Assembly: GCA_037176905.1 (NCBI GenBank) | Contig: JBBBWG010000449.1 | Coordinates: 1 to 30,591 of the forward strand | DNA from: Azolla pinnata | Lineage: Eukaryota; Streptophyta; Polypodiopsida; Salviniales; Salviniaceae | Direction: 5' to 3' | Length of the DNA stretch: 30,591 nucleotides | Shown: positions 10,474-20,656 of the stretch, in pieces | How positions within the stretch are numbered: the stretch's first letter is position 1 | How the letters are laid out: every line of letters starts with the position of its first letter | The notes under the pieces: model-generated | Told to the model about the DNA's origin: nothing | The model's database searches: none | What the model saw: only the letters and a program-made list of their open reading frames with translations | Program-made: the position numbers and the translations under genes

Positions 10474-10721
10474 AAGAATTACAAGACAATCACAATATAA
10501 TTGTTAAAGATGTGGAGTAAATTGAAAAACGATGAGAAGATAAAATCTTGAAGCTAAAGAATTAGCCAATGATCACTCTAAGGTTGTTAGTGCGATACGA
10601 ATGAGAATTACAAGAGAATTACAATATAATTGTTAAAGATGTGTGGACTAGATCAAAAAATGATGAGAAGATAAATTCTTAAAGCTAAAGAATCAGCCAA
10701 TGATCACTCTAAGGTTGTTAA
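10474..10721. repeat. imperfect ~129-bp tandem duplication
   Basis: Copy 1 (about 10474-10592) and copy 2 (about 10603-10721) share AATTACAAG near the start, AATTGTTAAAGATGTG in the middle, and GCCAATGATCACTCTAAGG near the end, with scattered substitutions and small indels. Older than the exact 118-bp duplication near position 550. Confidence 0.85.
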
Positions 10722-11339
10722 GAGAAAATCGAGGAACATCTCTTGCAAAAATAAGATCAAGGACAGACACATCATGGAAAACTGAGGACTTAAGTCTAAG
10801 TGTCTTATTCCACTTAGATAATGCGATGGTTCTTTACACTTGGAGAATTAAATCCTTAGGTCATGATGCAATAACATATCCACTCTAATACAATGCCTGC
10901 ATTACAACATAACTCCCTGTCTTTTCAGAGCGTTTTATTGAAAAGGGCATTCTATTAGAGAGGGCATTGTAATAGAGAGAATATACATACAAAGATAGTT
11001 AAGCATATACAAAGAAAAACAAAATATAGAAAGTAAAGAAAGGGCGTTCTATTAGGAAGGGCGTTGTCATATAACACCCTTCCAATTCACCGCGTTCTAA
11101 TAGAGAAGGCGCTCTATTAGAGAGATCATTCTATTAGAGCAAATACTCCAGATGTTTCTTCGTCTAGAAATAACATTACATATTCATAATAGTTTACATA
11201 GCAAGTATAATCGTATAGGTAACAAAGAAAGCACATTACAAATATAACACGATAAACAAATTACAACGTAACACGAATAATAATGTACACAAGCTATTGA
11301 TTTTGGCCACAACAGAATCTCCTAGTGGCTTGCGCGATC
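10722..11339. repeat. cluster of short related repeats around TCTATTAGAGAGGGC
   Basis: Between about 10925 and 11150 a motif of the type GGGCRTTCTATTAGAGAGGGCRTT recurs at least five times, partly inverted, for instance at 10947, 11041 and 11110. Short reiterated CTCTATTA-like motifs occur at the ends of some DNA transposons, including pogo/Tc1-like elements, so this may be such a terminus. I find no transposase and no clear inverted pair of ends. Confidence 0.45.
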
Positions 11340-12880
11340 AGATACTGCATGGTTTGGAATTCTAGGCTTTACAGAAGCTGTTGCTTCTACTGCTGGCAAC
11401 AGCAGAATCTGCTCATGGCTTATGTGATCGATCGGCATGCAATGACATGGGCATTAGGGCTTGGAATTTTGGGGGTTTTACGGAAGCAGCTTCTGGCCGT
11501 AGCAGAATCTCGCTGGTCATTGGTTAGCAGGGGTTCAAGCCAATGGGGACATTTCTGGCCACAACATTAGGGAAAGTTTCACAAGTCCTGTCTTGTGCGA
11601 TCGATTTGGCGTGCAATGACACGAGGGACATGGCTTGGAATTCCGAGTTTTCGCATGAGCTGCTTCTGGCCAGAGCAAAATCTTGCTAGCAGGTCATAGG
11701 GGTAGAGCGGGGTTCTGAGCAGTGGGGAATCAACGTCACAAGAAATTCACAAGTTTCACAATGTGTAGCTTCGTGCGATTCGATCGACATGGGCTTGGAA
11801 TTCTGGGTTTTTACAGAAGCTGCTTCTGGCTAAACAGCAGAATCTCTGACTGGGGTTTTTCACAGAGCAGCAGAGAGAACATGGAGGCCAATTTGTTGAG
11901 ATTTTTGTGCGATTCGATCGGCATGGGCTTGGAATTCTTGGTTTTTACAAAAGGACCTTCTACTAACAGCAGAATCTATGACTGGGTTTTCCACAGAGCA
12001 GCAGAGAGAACATGGAGGCCAATTTGTTGAGTCGACATGGGCTTGGAATTCTGGGTTTTTACAGAAGCTGCTTCTTGCTAACAGCAGAATCACCGACTGG
12101 GGTTTTTCATAGAGCAACAGAAAGAACATGGAGGCTAATTTGGTGAGACTTTTGTGCAATTCGATCGACATGGGCTTGGAATTCTGGGTTTTTACAGAAG
12201 CTGCTTCTGGCTAACAGCAGAACCTCTTACTGGAGTTTTTCACAGAGCAACAAAAAGAACATGAAGGCCAATTTGTTGAGATTTTTGTACGATTCGATCG
12301 ACATGGGTTTGGAATTCTGGGCGGGCTTTTACCGAAGCTGCTTCGGGCTAACAGCGAAATCTCTGACTGGGGCTTTTTCCACAGAGCAGCAGAAAGAACA
12401 CGGAGGCCAGAATTTGTTGAGGTTTTCGTGCGATTCGATCGACACGGGCTTATGAATCCTGGGTCTTTTTTACACAGAAGCTGCTTCTGGCTTTAAACAG
12501 CAGAATCTCCGGCTGGGGTTTTCCACAGAGCAGCAGCGAGAACATGGAGGCCAATTTGCTGAGTCGACATGGGCTTGTGAATTCCGGGTTTTTACACACA
12601 GAAGCTGCTTCTAGCTAAACAGCCGAATCTCCGGCTGGGGTTTTCCACAGAGCAGCAGAGATTCTTGTGCGATTCGACCGACATGGGCTTGGAATTCTGC
12701 GATTTGCTGAGGTTTTTGTGCGATTCGATCGACATGGGGCTTGTGAATTCTGGGGTTTTTTTTTTTTTTTACACAGGAGCTGCTTCTGTGCTAAACAGCA
12801 GAATCTCTGACTGGGGGGCTTTTCTTCACAGAGCAAAAGAAAGAACATGGAGGCCATTTGTGGGATTTCAGAAAACCACA
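11340..12880. repeat. ~1.5-kb minisatellite, ~115-140-bp units, upstream of RPL10
   Basis: A unit carrying CATGGGCTTGGAATTCTGGG, then ACAGAAGCTGCTTCTGGC, AACAGCAGAATCTC and CACAGAGCAGCAGAGAGAAC recurs with anchors at about 11353, 11460, 11635, 11794, 11928, 12042, 12175, 12309, 12449, 12573, 12688 and 12740. From 11794 on, spacings are mostly 114-140 bp. Short units lack a segment of about 19 bp (GATTTTTGTGCGATTCGAT). The first units are most diverged and the last is cut to about 50 bp. The ORFs inside are short and repetitive, so the array is probably non-coding. It stops about 400 bp before the RPL10 start codon. Confidence 0.9.
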
Positions 12881-12920
12881 GGGTCATTTCTGTAATTTCC
12901 AAAACAGTACAAAGAACACA

Positions 12921-12950
12921 CAGAGAGAGAGAGAGAGAGAGAGAAAGAGA
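12921..12950 (+). promoter_or_regulatory. GA tract in the RPL10 promoter or leader
   Basis: About 12 GA units between the minisatellite and the RPL10 leader. GA/CT tracts are common near plant transcription starts and are bound by BPC-type GAGA factors. The role here is inferred from position only. Confidence 0.5.
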
Positions 12951-12970
12951 AGGATGCAGAAAGCAGAGCT

Positions 12971-12982
12971 ATGGCGAATTAG
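12971..12982 (+). other. possible three-codon upstream ORF
   Basis: ATGGCGAATTAG encodes Met-Ala-Asn-stop, about 307 bp before the RPL10 start. Its stop codon overlaps the first telo-box-like motif. It matters only if transcription begins upstream of it, which the sequence cannot settle. Confidence 0.25.
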
Positions 12983-13254
12983 GGTTTTGTGGGGTTTCCT
13001 TCTGCATCAGGGCGATTCCTGAGCTTCGCTGTCCTGCGAGCGAGCGAGCGAGCGATCTGGGTTTCCTCCGGATTAGGGTTTCTCGCTTTTGGGTCCTGCT
13101 GTTTCTGCGGATTTCTTCGGGATCTCAGGACGGATTTCTTCGGGTTTTAGGGTTTCTGGGGTTTGGGTCCTCTGCAGATTAGGGTTTCGGATCCCCTGCA
13201 GAGAGTAGGGTTCTTGGTCCTCTGCAGAGCAGCCTGTAGAGATTCGTAGGGTTT
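12979..13254 (+). promoter_or_regulatory. five telo-box-like motifs in the RPL10 leader
   Basis: TTAGGGTTT (complement AAACCCTAA) occurs at 12979, 13073, 13147 and 13179, and the shorter TAGGGTTT at 13247. In plants the telo box AAACCCTAA is a known element of promoters and leaders of ribosomal-protein and translation-factor genes, often next to the start site. A (GCGA)n tract lies at 13036-13054, and CTCTGCAGA recurs around 13171 and 13220. Confidence 0.65.
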
Positions 13255-13288
13255 CTGCTGATTCGGTCCAGGGCTTTGGTCTGCGGCT

Positions 13289-13981
13289 ATGGCGAGCCTC
13301 ACCCGTGTTTCTGCTTCTTCTGCTTCTGCTTCCTCTTCTGCTGCTGCTGCTGCGGGTGCGCTTGTCCGCGTTGCTGCCTCTTGCCTCGCCAAAGACGAGG
13401 CGAAGAAGAAGAAGAAGAAGAAGGTTTCCCCTCGGAAGCTTCTGATGCAGCGGAAGGCGGAGCTCGTGGAAGCCGAGGCGTCGGCGTCTCTTCTCTTCCA
13501 CTGCAGCGGCGTGAACTGCAAGCAATGGCGGGAGCTCAAGAACTCGCTGGCGTCGGTGCAAGGTAAGTCCCTCTTCCAGCCCAATTTCAAGCAGAGCGGG
13601 AAAGGGAACAGCAGCGATCGAAGCGCAGGAGCTGCGTTCGCATCGAGGATTGCTTCATCTCCGGGGCCTCTGTGCCTGCTGTACCTCGGGAAAGGAGCTT
13701 CGCCCGACATGATATCGAAGCTCCTCCCGCCTCCATCTCTGAGCGACAGCATGCTGCTGCTGTATGGCCAGCAGAAGGATGCGATCCTCAACCATGTGGA
13801 TGTGAAGAAAGCTTCGACGTTAGATCTTCAGTCCGTGTACAGGAGGAGCGTTTTCTCCGCGCTTTTCAATCCCATGGCTTTCTTCTCGGGCTTGGATCGC
13901 ATCAGAGCCGCCAAGGAAGCTATGGAGAACCCTGCCTCTGCAGAGCCGAGTGCTGCCAGTACCGATCCAGCAACTGCTTGA
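13289..13981 (+). CDS. RPL10: mitochondrial-type ribosomal protein L10, nuclear-encoded
   Basis: Component of the L7/L12 stalk base of the mitochondrial large ribosomal subunit. One exon of 230 residues. Residues about 1-34 are rich in Ser, Ala and Arg with almost no acidic residues (MASLTRVSAS...), as in a mitochondrial presequence. A seven-Lys run follows, then the body from about residue 44. The match to plant mitochondrial rpl10 rests on LLFHCSGVNCKQWRELKNSL, GKSLFQP, SPGPLCLLYLGK, LLPPPSLSDSMLLLYGQ and ILNHVDVKKAS. These differ from chloroplast and bacterial L10, which have other signatures at the same places. The mitochondrial gene is about 160-180 codons, so the excess is the presequence and a Ser/Ala-rich tail. 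The context CTATGGCG suits a plant start. An AG|GTAAGT splice-donor match lies in frame at 13561-13568 but encodes the conserved GKS, so it should stay unspliced. Inference: the gene moved from mitochondrion to nucleus. I am confident of the family and less so of the cleavage site. Confidence 0.88.
   Translation: MASLTRVSASSASASSSAAAAAGALVRVAASCLAKDEAKKKKKKKVSPRKLLMQRKAELVEAEASASLLFHCSGVNCKQWRELKNSLASVQGKSLFQPNFKQSGKGNSSDRSAGAAFASRIASSPGPLCLLYLGKGASPDMISKLLPPPSLSDSMLLLYGQQKDAILNHVDVKKASTLDLQSVYRRSVFSALFNPMAFFSGLDRIRAAKEAMENPASAEPSAASTDPATA
13401..13422 (+). repeat. (AAG)n microsatellite coding a Lys run in RPL10
   Basis: Seven consecutive AAG codons between the presumed targeting peptide and the conserved L10 body. 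Confidence 0.9.
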
Positions 13982-16287
13982 ACCCTTCTGGTACTTACGA
14001 AATGCACCGATTCGGAAGTTGTTCGTATCCGAAGGCGATTCCCTTTCTTGAATTGGAAGCATGTATACAGTTTCGAAATGCCGAAAAGATTCCTTTCCAC
14101 AATTGGAATAGCATATGCTTATTTGAGATTTCTAGTCAAAGGTGTGTTCCACCCTTCAGATTGAGATGGTAGGCATACTTGAAACTGTGTTTATATCCAT
14201 CCTTGAAATCGTATCCGAATGAGATTCTCTAGAGGCCTTTCAGGTTCATCCGTATTTGAAAATCATGTTTTTGGTTGATAGATATTTTGTGTCTTTCAGT
14301 ATCATAATCTTATCCAAATTTTGTGACCCGGAGATCATAACTATCTGAAATCATGTTTTTTTGAGCCCGAATGAGATTCTGGTCTTTCAGATCAAAGTCA
14401 TTTCCTCTTTGGAAATCGAAATCATATCTGAACCAAAGTTCCTTCTTTTTTTGTTAGTCTTTGGTACACTAAGACAGCCAAAATAAAATTGAGAAATGAT
14501 ATATGATTTCCATGGTGAGACACTCTCCTGTATTTTGCTAAGTAAAGTTTTTTTCATGTTTTGTTGATTTTGAGTGAATCTGATTTGTTCTCGCAGCTGT
14601 TGTTGATGGTCTTTGTAGATGATGATTTATAATGTTCATGGTCTTGCTTTAGGTGGTACTCCTTTCACACTTTACTTCTGGGCTTTGAATGAATGATGCT
14701 GTCCATGTTTAGCTTTCAGTGGTAAATATTTTCACTCATTCTTTCATCCAGATGGGGAAAATTTTTCTTGCTTTCCGTTGGAAGTTTTCTGGTGCTTGTT
14801 CTTTCAGGTATAGATTTAAAATATGTACTCTGATCCATTTACCATGGGGATTAATGTCAGTCCTGCTTTTCAGATGGTAATTATGTAAAGCTATAGTTTG
14901 CTCCTATTTTTCCCGATGCTTCTTTCATCTGTTGATTTTTTTTTTCACGGTTTATTAAAATCAGATGGCATTTCTTCACTCTGTTCATGTCTTTGTCGCG
15001 TTTGGCACTTTCAAGCTTTTTTTGAGCTTCTCTTGAATGAATTTAAAGCTGTAAGAAAACCCGGAGATCAGAATATGTTTTACTTCCTTCTTTTGGTACA
15101 GCATGCCTATTTGCTTTGGTAAACGTTAATTGATCTTGTTACTCATCCTCTGTACTTTGCTTTTTGGCTGGAGTGGTCTTTACTCCACCATGTGATTCTA
15201 TAGTTTTGAGCATATGGATCACTTTCCATTGGTAATCACAGTTATTCAGCTGAGGCATGCCAACTATCTCTGCATAATGCAAAGAATTCTTGCTTGGAAG
15301 CATGAATGAAACCCATCTGGGCTGGTAAAGGGTTTAGGGAGATGTGTGAAGAATATTTGTAGTGGTTCCTGTTGTGCATTGGCGACTGAATCAAATGCAA
15401 CTTGGATGAGTGTGAGATTGTTGATCGTTGAATATATATATATATATTATAATAGACATACCTTTGTGCAATATGCTCAACGCGGAATTCTGTCTCTCAT
15501 CTGACTTTTGCCATTGAAAACTAGGCCATCATCGAACATGCTGATTGAAAACTTTTGACCAAGTACCACTTGTATGACAAAATTCAAAATGTGTAACAGC
15601 ATAGCTGTTATACCAGCTGGCACCAGCTTCAGTTTTGCACGTAAGTACTATTGTTGGAACGACTTCATACCGGATGGAAGTCCCCACCATGAAGCAAAAA
15701 CTTGTAACTAACAAAATAATATCAGGTTGCAAACTGACTCTATTGACCACATATACAAAACAATAACACTACTAAGACGGCAAGTCATCTTCAATAGAAA
15801 AACGGTAGAAGCAAAATCTATTCTATACTATGAGAAGTATCATACACCAGCCGGACGAACCAGCATAGACTCAAAATTTTACAAAGAATATACCATATCG
15901 GATGTATTCTAAGAACTGTAATGGCAAACCAAAACTTTTTGATGCTTTGAAGAGAGTCCAGCACCAGCTATATGTGATATATACAAACATAATCAGATTG
16001 GATCAGATAGATAGGATGGAATGCTAGGATCAAGATCAGATCAGATCAGCTGGATAGGGTGAAATGATAGTACATCTACTGGATCTCCCTCTTAAGAATC
16101 AACTAAATCATGAGTAAATATGCTCCCTTCAACATAGATATATCATAGAATGAATGTATATAGATATATTATACAACAGAGGGTAAATATGTAAGTATAT
16201 ATCTATATATATGCCTTTAACCCCACAATGAATAAAAGAATTTGAACTTTGAATAGGAATTCACAAATGATCAGAAAGAAGACCGTG
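13982..16287. other. intergenic and UTRs, no gene seen
   Basis: The first few hundred bases are probably RPL10 3' UTR; an AATAAA lies at 14482-14487. Between about 14190 and 14440 short phrases such as GAAATCATGTTTTT, CCGAATGAGATTCT and CTTTCAGATC recur in diverged form. The rest is T-rich and AT-rich, with (TA)n at 15432-15447 and TATATA-rich DNA at 16130-16215 that adjoins the 3' end of the leftward glycosyltransferase gene. The short ORFs have no recognisable content. Confidence 0.55.
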
Positions 16288-18928
16288 CTACCAAGTGGTT
16301 TGATCAATGACAGTATTTTGGATCACCCTTCTTCCTCTCTTTATCACCATTTTTTCTTCTTCCTCGATGTCCCGAAGGATCTTCTTTATCCATGTCTTCT
16401 TGTCATTTAGTCCTGCTAGATGCACCATGAAATCACCTTTCGAATACACACCTGATTTTGCCACATTGTTAGATAAATTATAAATAAAAAATAGGATATT
16501 GGAATTAAAATTTCAGAGCAGAAAAAAAAGGGTGCACTAACAAATGAGGAAAGTTTAGGGTCTTTGACATTATTCGCCATAATACAAGATCACGTTTGGT
16601 TAGGTAGCAATGGCTCATGAAAGTTTCAGCTATTTGGAAATTTTACAAGAGTTTAGGAAATTTTACAATCACTATTCATTAAACATTATGTCAAGTGTCG
16701 GGTTGCAGTATTCCCTTAAAACATAACCCCACAATAAACGCACATCGAAATGCACATAAAAGCATTGAGAATTTACAGGTAATATCCACCTGAAACGATT
16801 AGGCAATCTGTGTTTAAAAGAAATCCCGAAAGCTAGCCTGATTCCTTCATATGCTTATTTAGAAGATGAATTCAAGATAAAAGCACCCAACATGCTCAAG
16901 ATGCAAGAGAAAGTCGAAATACTAGCGCTCTAGATAAAAGCTCCCAACACAATAATGCCATATTATTTTTTGAGATTTTACAAGATTCAGAATATAAAGT
17001 TCAAACCAGCTATTTTACCAGATTAGGATTTGATGTTCCAGGAACCACTTCCACGAAACACTTAAAAAAGTTAAAACAAACAATTAAACTAAAAGGAAAA
17101 ACCAACCTTGCCACACGGTCTTTGCCAAAGTCACCAAGCGCTTGCCGCTCTTTAGTGAGGGCTGCCATAGATTCGAATTGAAAACACACTGCATTTCAGG
17201 GATTCGGACATGGCGCTTGCGTTCTTCTGCTGGCATGTTTCGTATTAAGAACTTGAGGGCATCATTATCACCACTCTTCTTTTGACCAAAGGGCCGGATA
17301 AAAGCCGTTTGATTCCACCATCGGTCAAGGAATTCCATGCTCCATGAAGAGTTCCGGAAGAAAAACATCCCTAAGGAAGGAAACTTATCCAAATTTAGAA
17401 AGCTGTATACTATGATGCAAAACAACCATGGAAATTAACGAATAGAAATTTCTGCCATAACAGCCATAGAAACCAAAGGAATAAAAAGTTCTGCAAGGCA
17501 GAACATCCCTCATAAAAAAATATGATTGAAACTTTTTTGAAAGAGTGTGAGATCTGTCTATAACACACCTGCATTGACGCCTGTGACATCCTCTGTGACT
17601 ATGAAATCTGGCATCTCATGAAATTCCATATTTCCAACAATTGATTTGATTATATCCTCCTGAAAAAAAGAAAGTCGGCACGTGATGAGAAAGAGCTCCA
17701 TAATAATCCTAGGACAAAAGACATGGAGTGCCTTTATACTACATACCAGTGCAATCATTGGGTTGGTCACAACCGAATCCTGAAAATATACATGAGATAA
17801 GATCATTAGAAAACAGAATTATCAACAGACGCAAGCAAGCTACAAAAAAGCTGTGTTCTACTTTATTTAGCTTGCCTTCACACAATGAAAAACTAAATAG
17901 AAACAGAAAATAAAATCACATACGAGCCACATTTCCAAAGCTCAGAAAAGCCCTACATAGCTTGAATTCATCGAGAGCAACATAATAAAAAGAAACTATG
18001 ACTTGTGCTTTAGGTATGTTATCAGCCCTAAACGTAAACGCTTCCTACGAAGCATGCGCCAACGAAACAAAACAATCAGCTTCCCCAACCAAAAAACAAT
18101 ATGACACATTTATTCAATTATGAGGACGAGCATAATAATTCCATATTTGCATTCATATATATATTCCACTTATGGCATCATTCCAAAGGACCCAATTGTA
18201 AAACAGAATTGAATTCGTGAACCAGGAAAATATAAAACATGTATGCAAACATGGAAAACCAGAAACTTTGAGGAAAAACATTTCCCTATTTATTTACATA
18301 CATATATATAGAATCCACTTACGGCATCGTTCCAAAAGACCCAATCATACTCTGGAAGGTACTTGCGAACAGCCAAGATCTTGCTCCAGCTCGGGGGTCT
18401 ACTTTTATCGAGGAGATGGCTAGCATCGACGAACTGATAACCATGCCTCTTTGTATAACTAACCTTGTTAGGAGTGACTAAATCAGCGAGACCCTCAAAA
18501 GACCTCCCTGGAATAACATTCCCACCATCTTGACATGTGACCATAGCAAATCTGAGAGGCTTGCTCATGCTCTGATCAGTCTCGTCCGGTTTCCTACTAG
18601 GCTGAACTCTTTGGTCTGCCCTTGGTTTTACATCATAGCAATCACGGCCTAAATAATTTGCTCTCTCAAGGAACAGCCCTGACCCATACAGCAGAGATGC
18701 TGAGGCAAGGGTAATAAAGGCTGCTAAGATGGCCATCAATTTGATAATCCTGATCGACATAGACTGGCGATAGTAGCTGGTGTAGTAATCGGGGTCCCCT
18801 TTGAAAGAGGCTTGCATCCTCAATGCATCTATGTCTTTGGGTAGATCCCTCGTGAAGTAGAGAAGCTCCGAGACTTTCCCCGGCCGCCGCAGTGTGAACA
18901 GGTCAGGCGGCGACCCTGAGGACGCCAT
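16288..18928 (-). CDS. GT34-like (GMA12/MNN10-type) glycosyltransferase
   Basis: Predicted type II membrane enzyme of the Golgi that moves a sugar from a nucleotide sugar; acceptor unknown. Five exons: 18928-18323, 17779-17747, 17659-17569, 17370-17107 and 16451-16288, all GT-AG, giving 385 residues. The start is the ATG at 18928 (MASSGS). A cytosolic N terminus of about 60 residues is followed by a membrane span (about 61-83). The catalytic part begins at about 125 (RFAMVTCQDGG) and continues with RHGYQF and WSKILAVRKYLPEYDWVFWND. The DXD metal site D201-A202-D203 is split exactly by intron 1. VTEDVTGVNAGMFFFRNSSW, FLDRWWNQ, SGDNDALKFL and VHLAG match the GT34 fold's conserved C-terminal half. 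Exon 2 is a 33-bp microexon. Yeast MNN10 and plant xyloglucan xylosyltransferases are in the same broad family, but this is not XXT. Introns are 543, 87, 198 and 655 bp. The exon structure is continuous in frame; substrate cannot be told. Confidence 0.88.
18148..18352. repeat. exon 1 tail and donor duplicated into intron 1 of the GT34-like gene
   Basis: Sequence at about 18150-18200, inside intron 1, repeats the exon 1/intron 1 boundary at about 18297-18350, offset 149 bp, with roughly 85% identity over about 50 bp. The copy would encode YNWVLWNDA against YDWVFWNDA in the real exon. Its donor reads GCC|ATAAGT where the real one is GCC|GTAAGT, so it is inactivated by one base. Confidence 0.8.
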
Positions 18929-19500
18929 CACAAAAAGAATTCGAGCAAGGCTCTCTTTCCCTGTAGATGAAGAATCGAGGGTTTTCGTGTCTTTGTCCTC
19001 CTTTGATGCTCAAGAAGCAGGGTTGAACAGACCGATTCGACAAGATGTTTAGGTAGGTACTCGTCCCTTGATTTCACCTGAAAGGTCTATCAAAATTGAG
19101 GCCTTTCCCACTTTGTTCGGTAGGATTCGAGCTTTGGCTCTGCAACGATCTAAGCTTGGGCGTTTTTGCTTTGTTCCGGTGGAATTCGCGTCTTGATCTA
19201 CCCTCAGTCCTCAGATTCCCAGCTGCCTGACACTGTTTGGCCTTTCACCAAACTGTGACCAAATCGTGAAAGATCGTTCCTTTTGAATGGTCGATGGACG
19301 GAAGGTGCAGCTTCTCTCCTGTTTTCAGGACGATTTGCCCAAAGCCTGCTGCAAGGTGCGTTACACTCTCGTAGGCAATGGAGTTCCAGAACTCGACGCA
19401 GAAAGCGCTTGGCGTTTGAGTACACCTGCTCGATAAGGAGCAGTTCCCCGCACCCCCCCCTCCCCCCCCAAACACCAAAAACGACGATAGAAGGCTAGAG
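18929..19500. other. upstream region of the GT34-like gene
   Basis: This stretch should hold the 5' UTR and promoter of the leftward glycosyltransferase gene. I see no convincing TATA box. A C-rich run lies at about 19450-19468. Short ORFs on both strands are not recognisable. Confidence 0.45.
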
Positions 19501-20580
19501 AACAGGATTGTCACCTGCTTCGATCAAAGATTCTGTGGGCGGTGGAGGAAACGGACCGATCAGTAGGGCAGAGCTTAGGGTTCCGTTCCTTCTGCTCGGA
19601 GGAGGGCAGGAGGTTGTTCTACGAATCGCCCAACAGTGGAGGAGGAGGAGGGGGGGGGGGGAAGCAGGAGGAAAGGATATTCCGATGGCACCAAGAACGA
19701 TTCATCCAGAGCCCAATGTGCGTTTGCTTCTGCAGAAAGCTATGGAGAGCTCCGCTGTCTCTGTTCGTCCGTCGTCTGTCTCCTTCTGTCGCGGTCGCTC
19801 TGCTGGAGCTGCTGCTGCTGCTTCTTCTTCTTCTTCTTCCCTTCACTCTTTCTCCCTTCTTCAAAAAACTGCCCACAAAAATGAAAGCACAAGAAGAAGA
19901 AGAAGAAGAAGAAGAAGAACAACAACAACAACAACAAAATTGAAAGAAATGAATAAACAAGAAAAAGAAAAGGTCAATTGCACACATAGAATACTGATAC
20001 TAATACTAACCATCATCACCATCATCACCATCATCACCATCATCACCATCACCATCACCATCATGATCACCATCATGATGGTGGTGGTGATGATCATGAT
20101 CATGATCATGATTGTGTGTACCATTCTGTTTGAGTGTTTAGCTTTTCTTTCCGTAAATAATGTTGCGAGTTCTGACAGCACAACTTCTGAAGGGGAACGA
20201 GCCGGAGATGCGGACACGGTCGCAGAAGACGCCAGAAGCCAGTGAGTGTGGGGGGGAGAGAAGCAGGTGCGGAGAAGAAGACAAGCCCCCACCCAGAAGC
20301 TCAGAAAGCAGGAGCAACTGGCGCAGAAAGCCAGATGCCCGAAAGCCACGAGAGGCAAAAGCGGGGAATGCAGAGGCCGAATCTGCTGCGGGGAAAGAAG
20401 GAAGGGAAGACCCGAACGAGGCGAGAAGCGAGAAAGAAGCCCGAGGCTTGCAGAGGCCCGATCATCTCTTCTCGCGATGAAGAGAGAAGCGAGAAGCTGA
20501 TGAGGGCCGAAAGCAACAGGAGCCGGAGCCGGAGCCGAAGCAGAATGTCCCAAGGGCTCAGTCAATGGCTTTGAAATTTT
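19501..20580. repeat. low-complexity region with trinucleotide tracts
   Basis: Contains a G run (about 19651-19660), TTC units (about 19828-19850), a (GAA)n(CAA)n tract (19891-19938) and a long CAT/CAC tract (about 20008-20075) whose continuation (GATGGTGGTGGTGATGATC, to about 20119) is partly self-complementary. Long ORFs run through it on both strands (plus 19508-20245, minus 19861-20565), but they are mostly the repeats in other frames. From 20245 to 20560 an AG-rich stretch continues with no recognisable domain. Confidence 0.7.
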
Positions 20581-20602
20581 CTCGACTCGCTATAGTCTGC
20601 CT

Positions 20603-20607
20603 GCATG

Positions 20608-20641
<34 letters not shown>

Positions 20642-20656
20642 TATACATACATACAT
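20603..20656. repeat. (CATA)n/(TA)n microsatellite
   Basis: CATA tetramers interrupted by a TATATATA core. A related ACGT/CATG-rich patch lies at about 20775-20822. Confidence 0.85.

Noticed and set aside
13672-14172. Second-frame 166-codon ORF overlapping the RPL10 3' half
   Set aside because: It is a shadow frame. The conserved residues of L10 are all in the other frame, which ends at 13981.
18929-18931. Start of the GT34-like protein one codon earlier (Met-Met)
   Set aside because: On the minus strand 18931-18929 reads GTG, not ATG. The first ATG is at 18928.
19508-20565. Plus-strand 245-codon and minus-strand 234-codon ORFs
   Set aside because: Both are mostly trinucleotide repeats in overlapping antisense frames, with no domain and no splice-supported partner.
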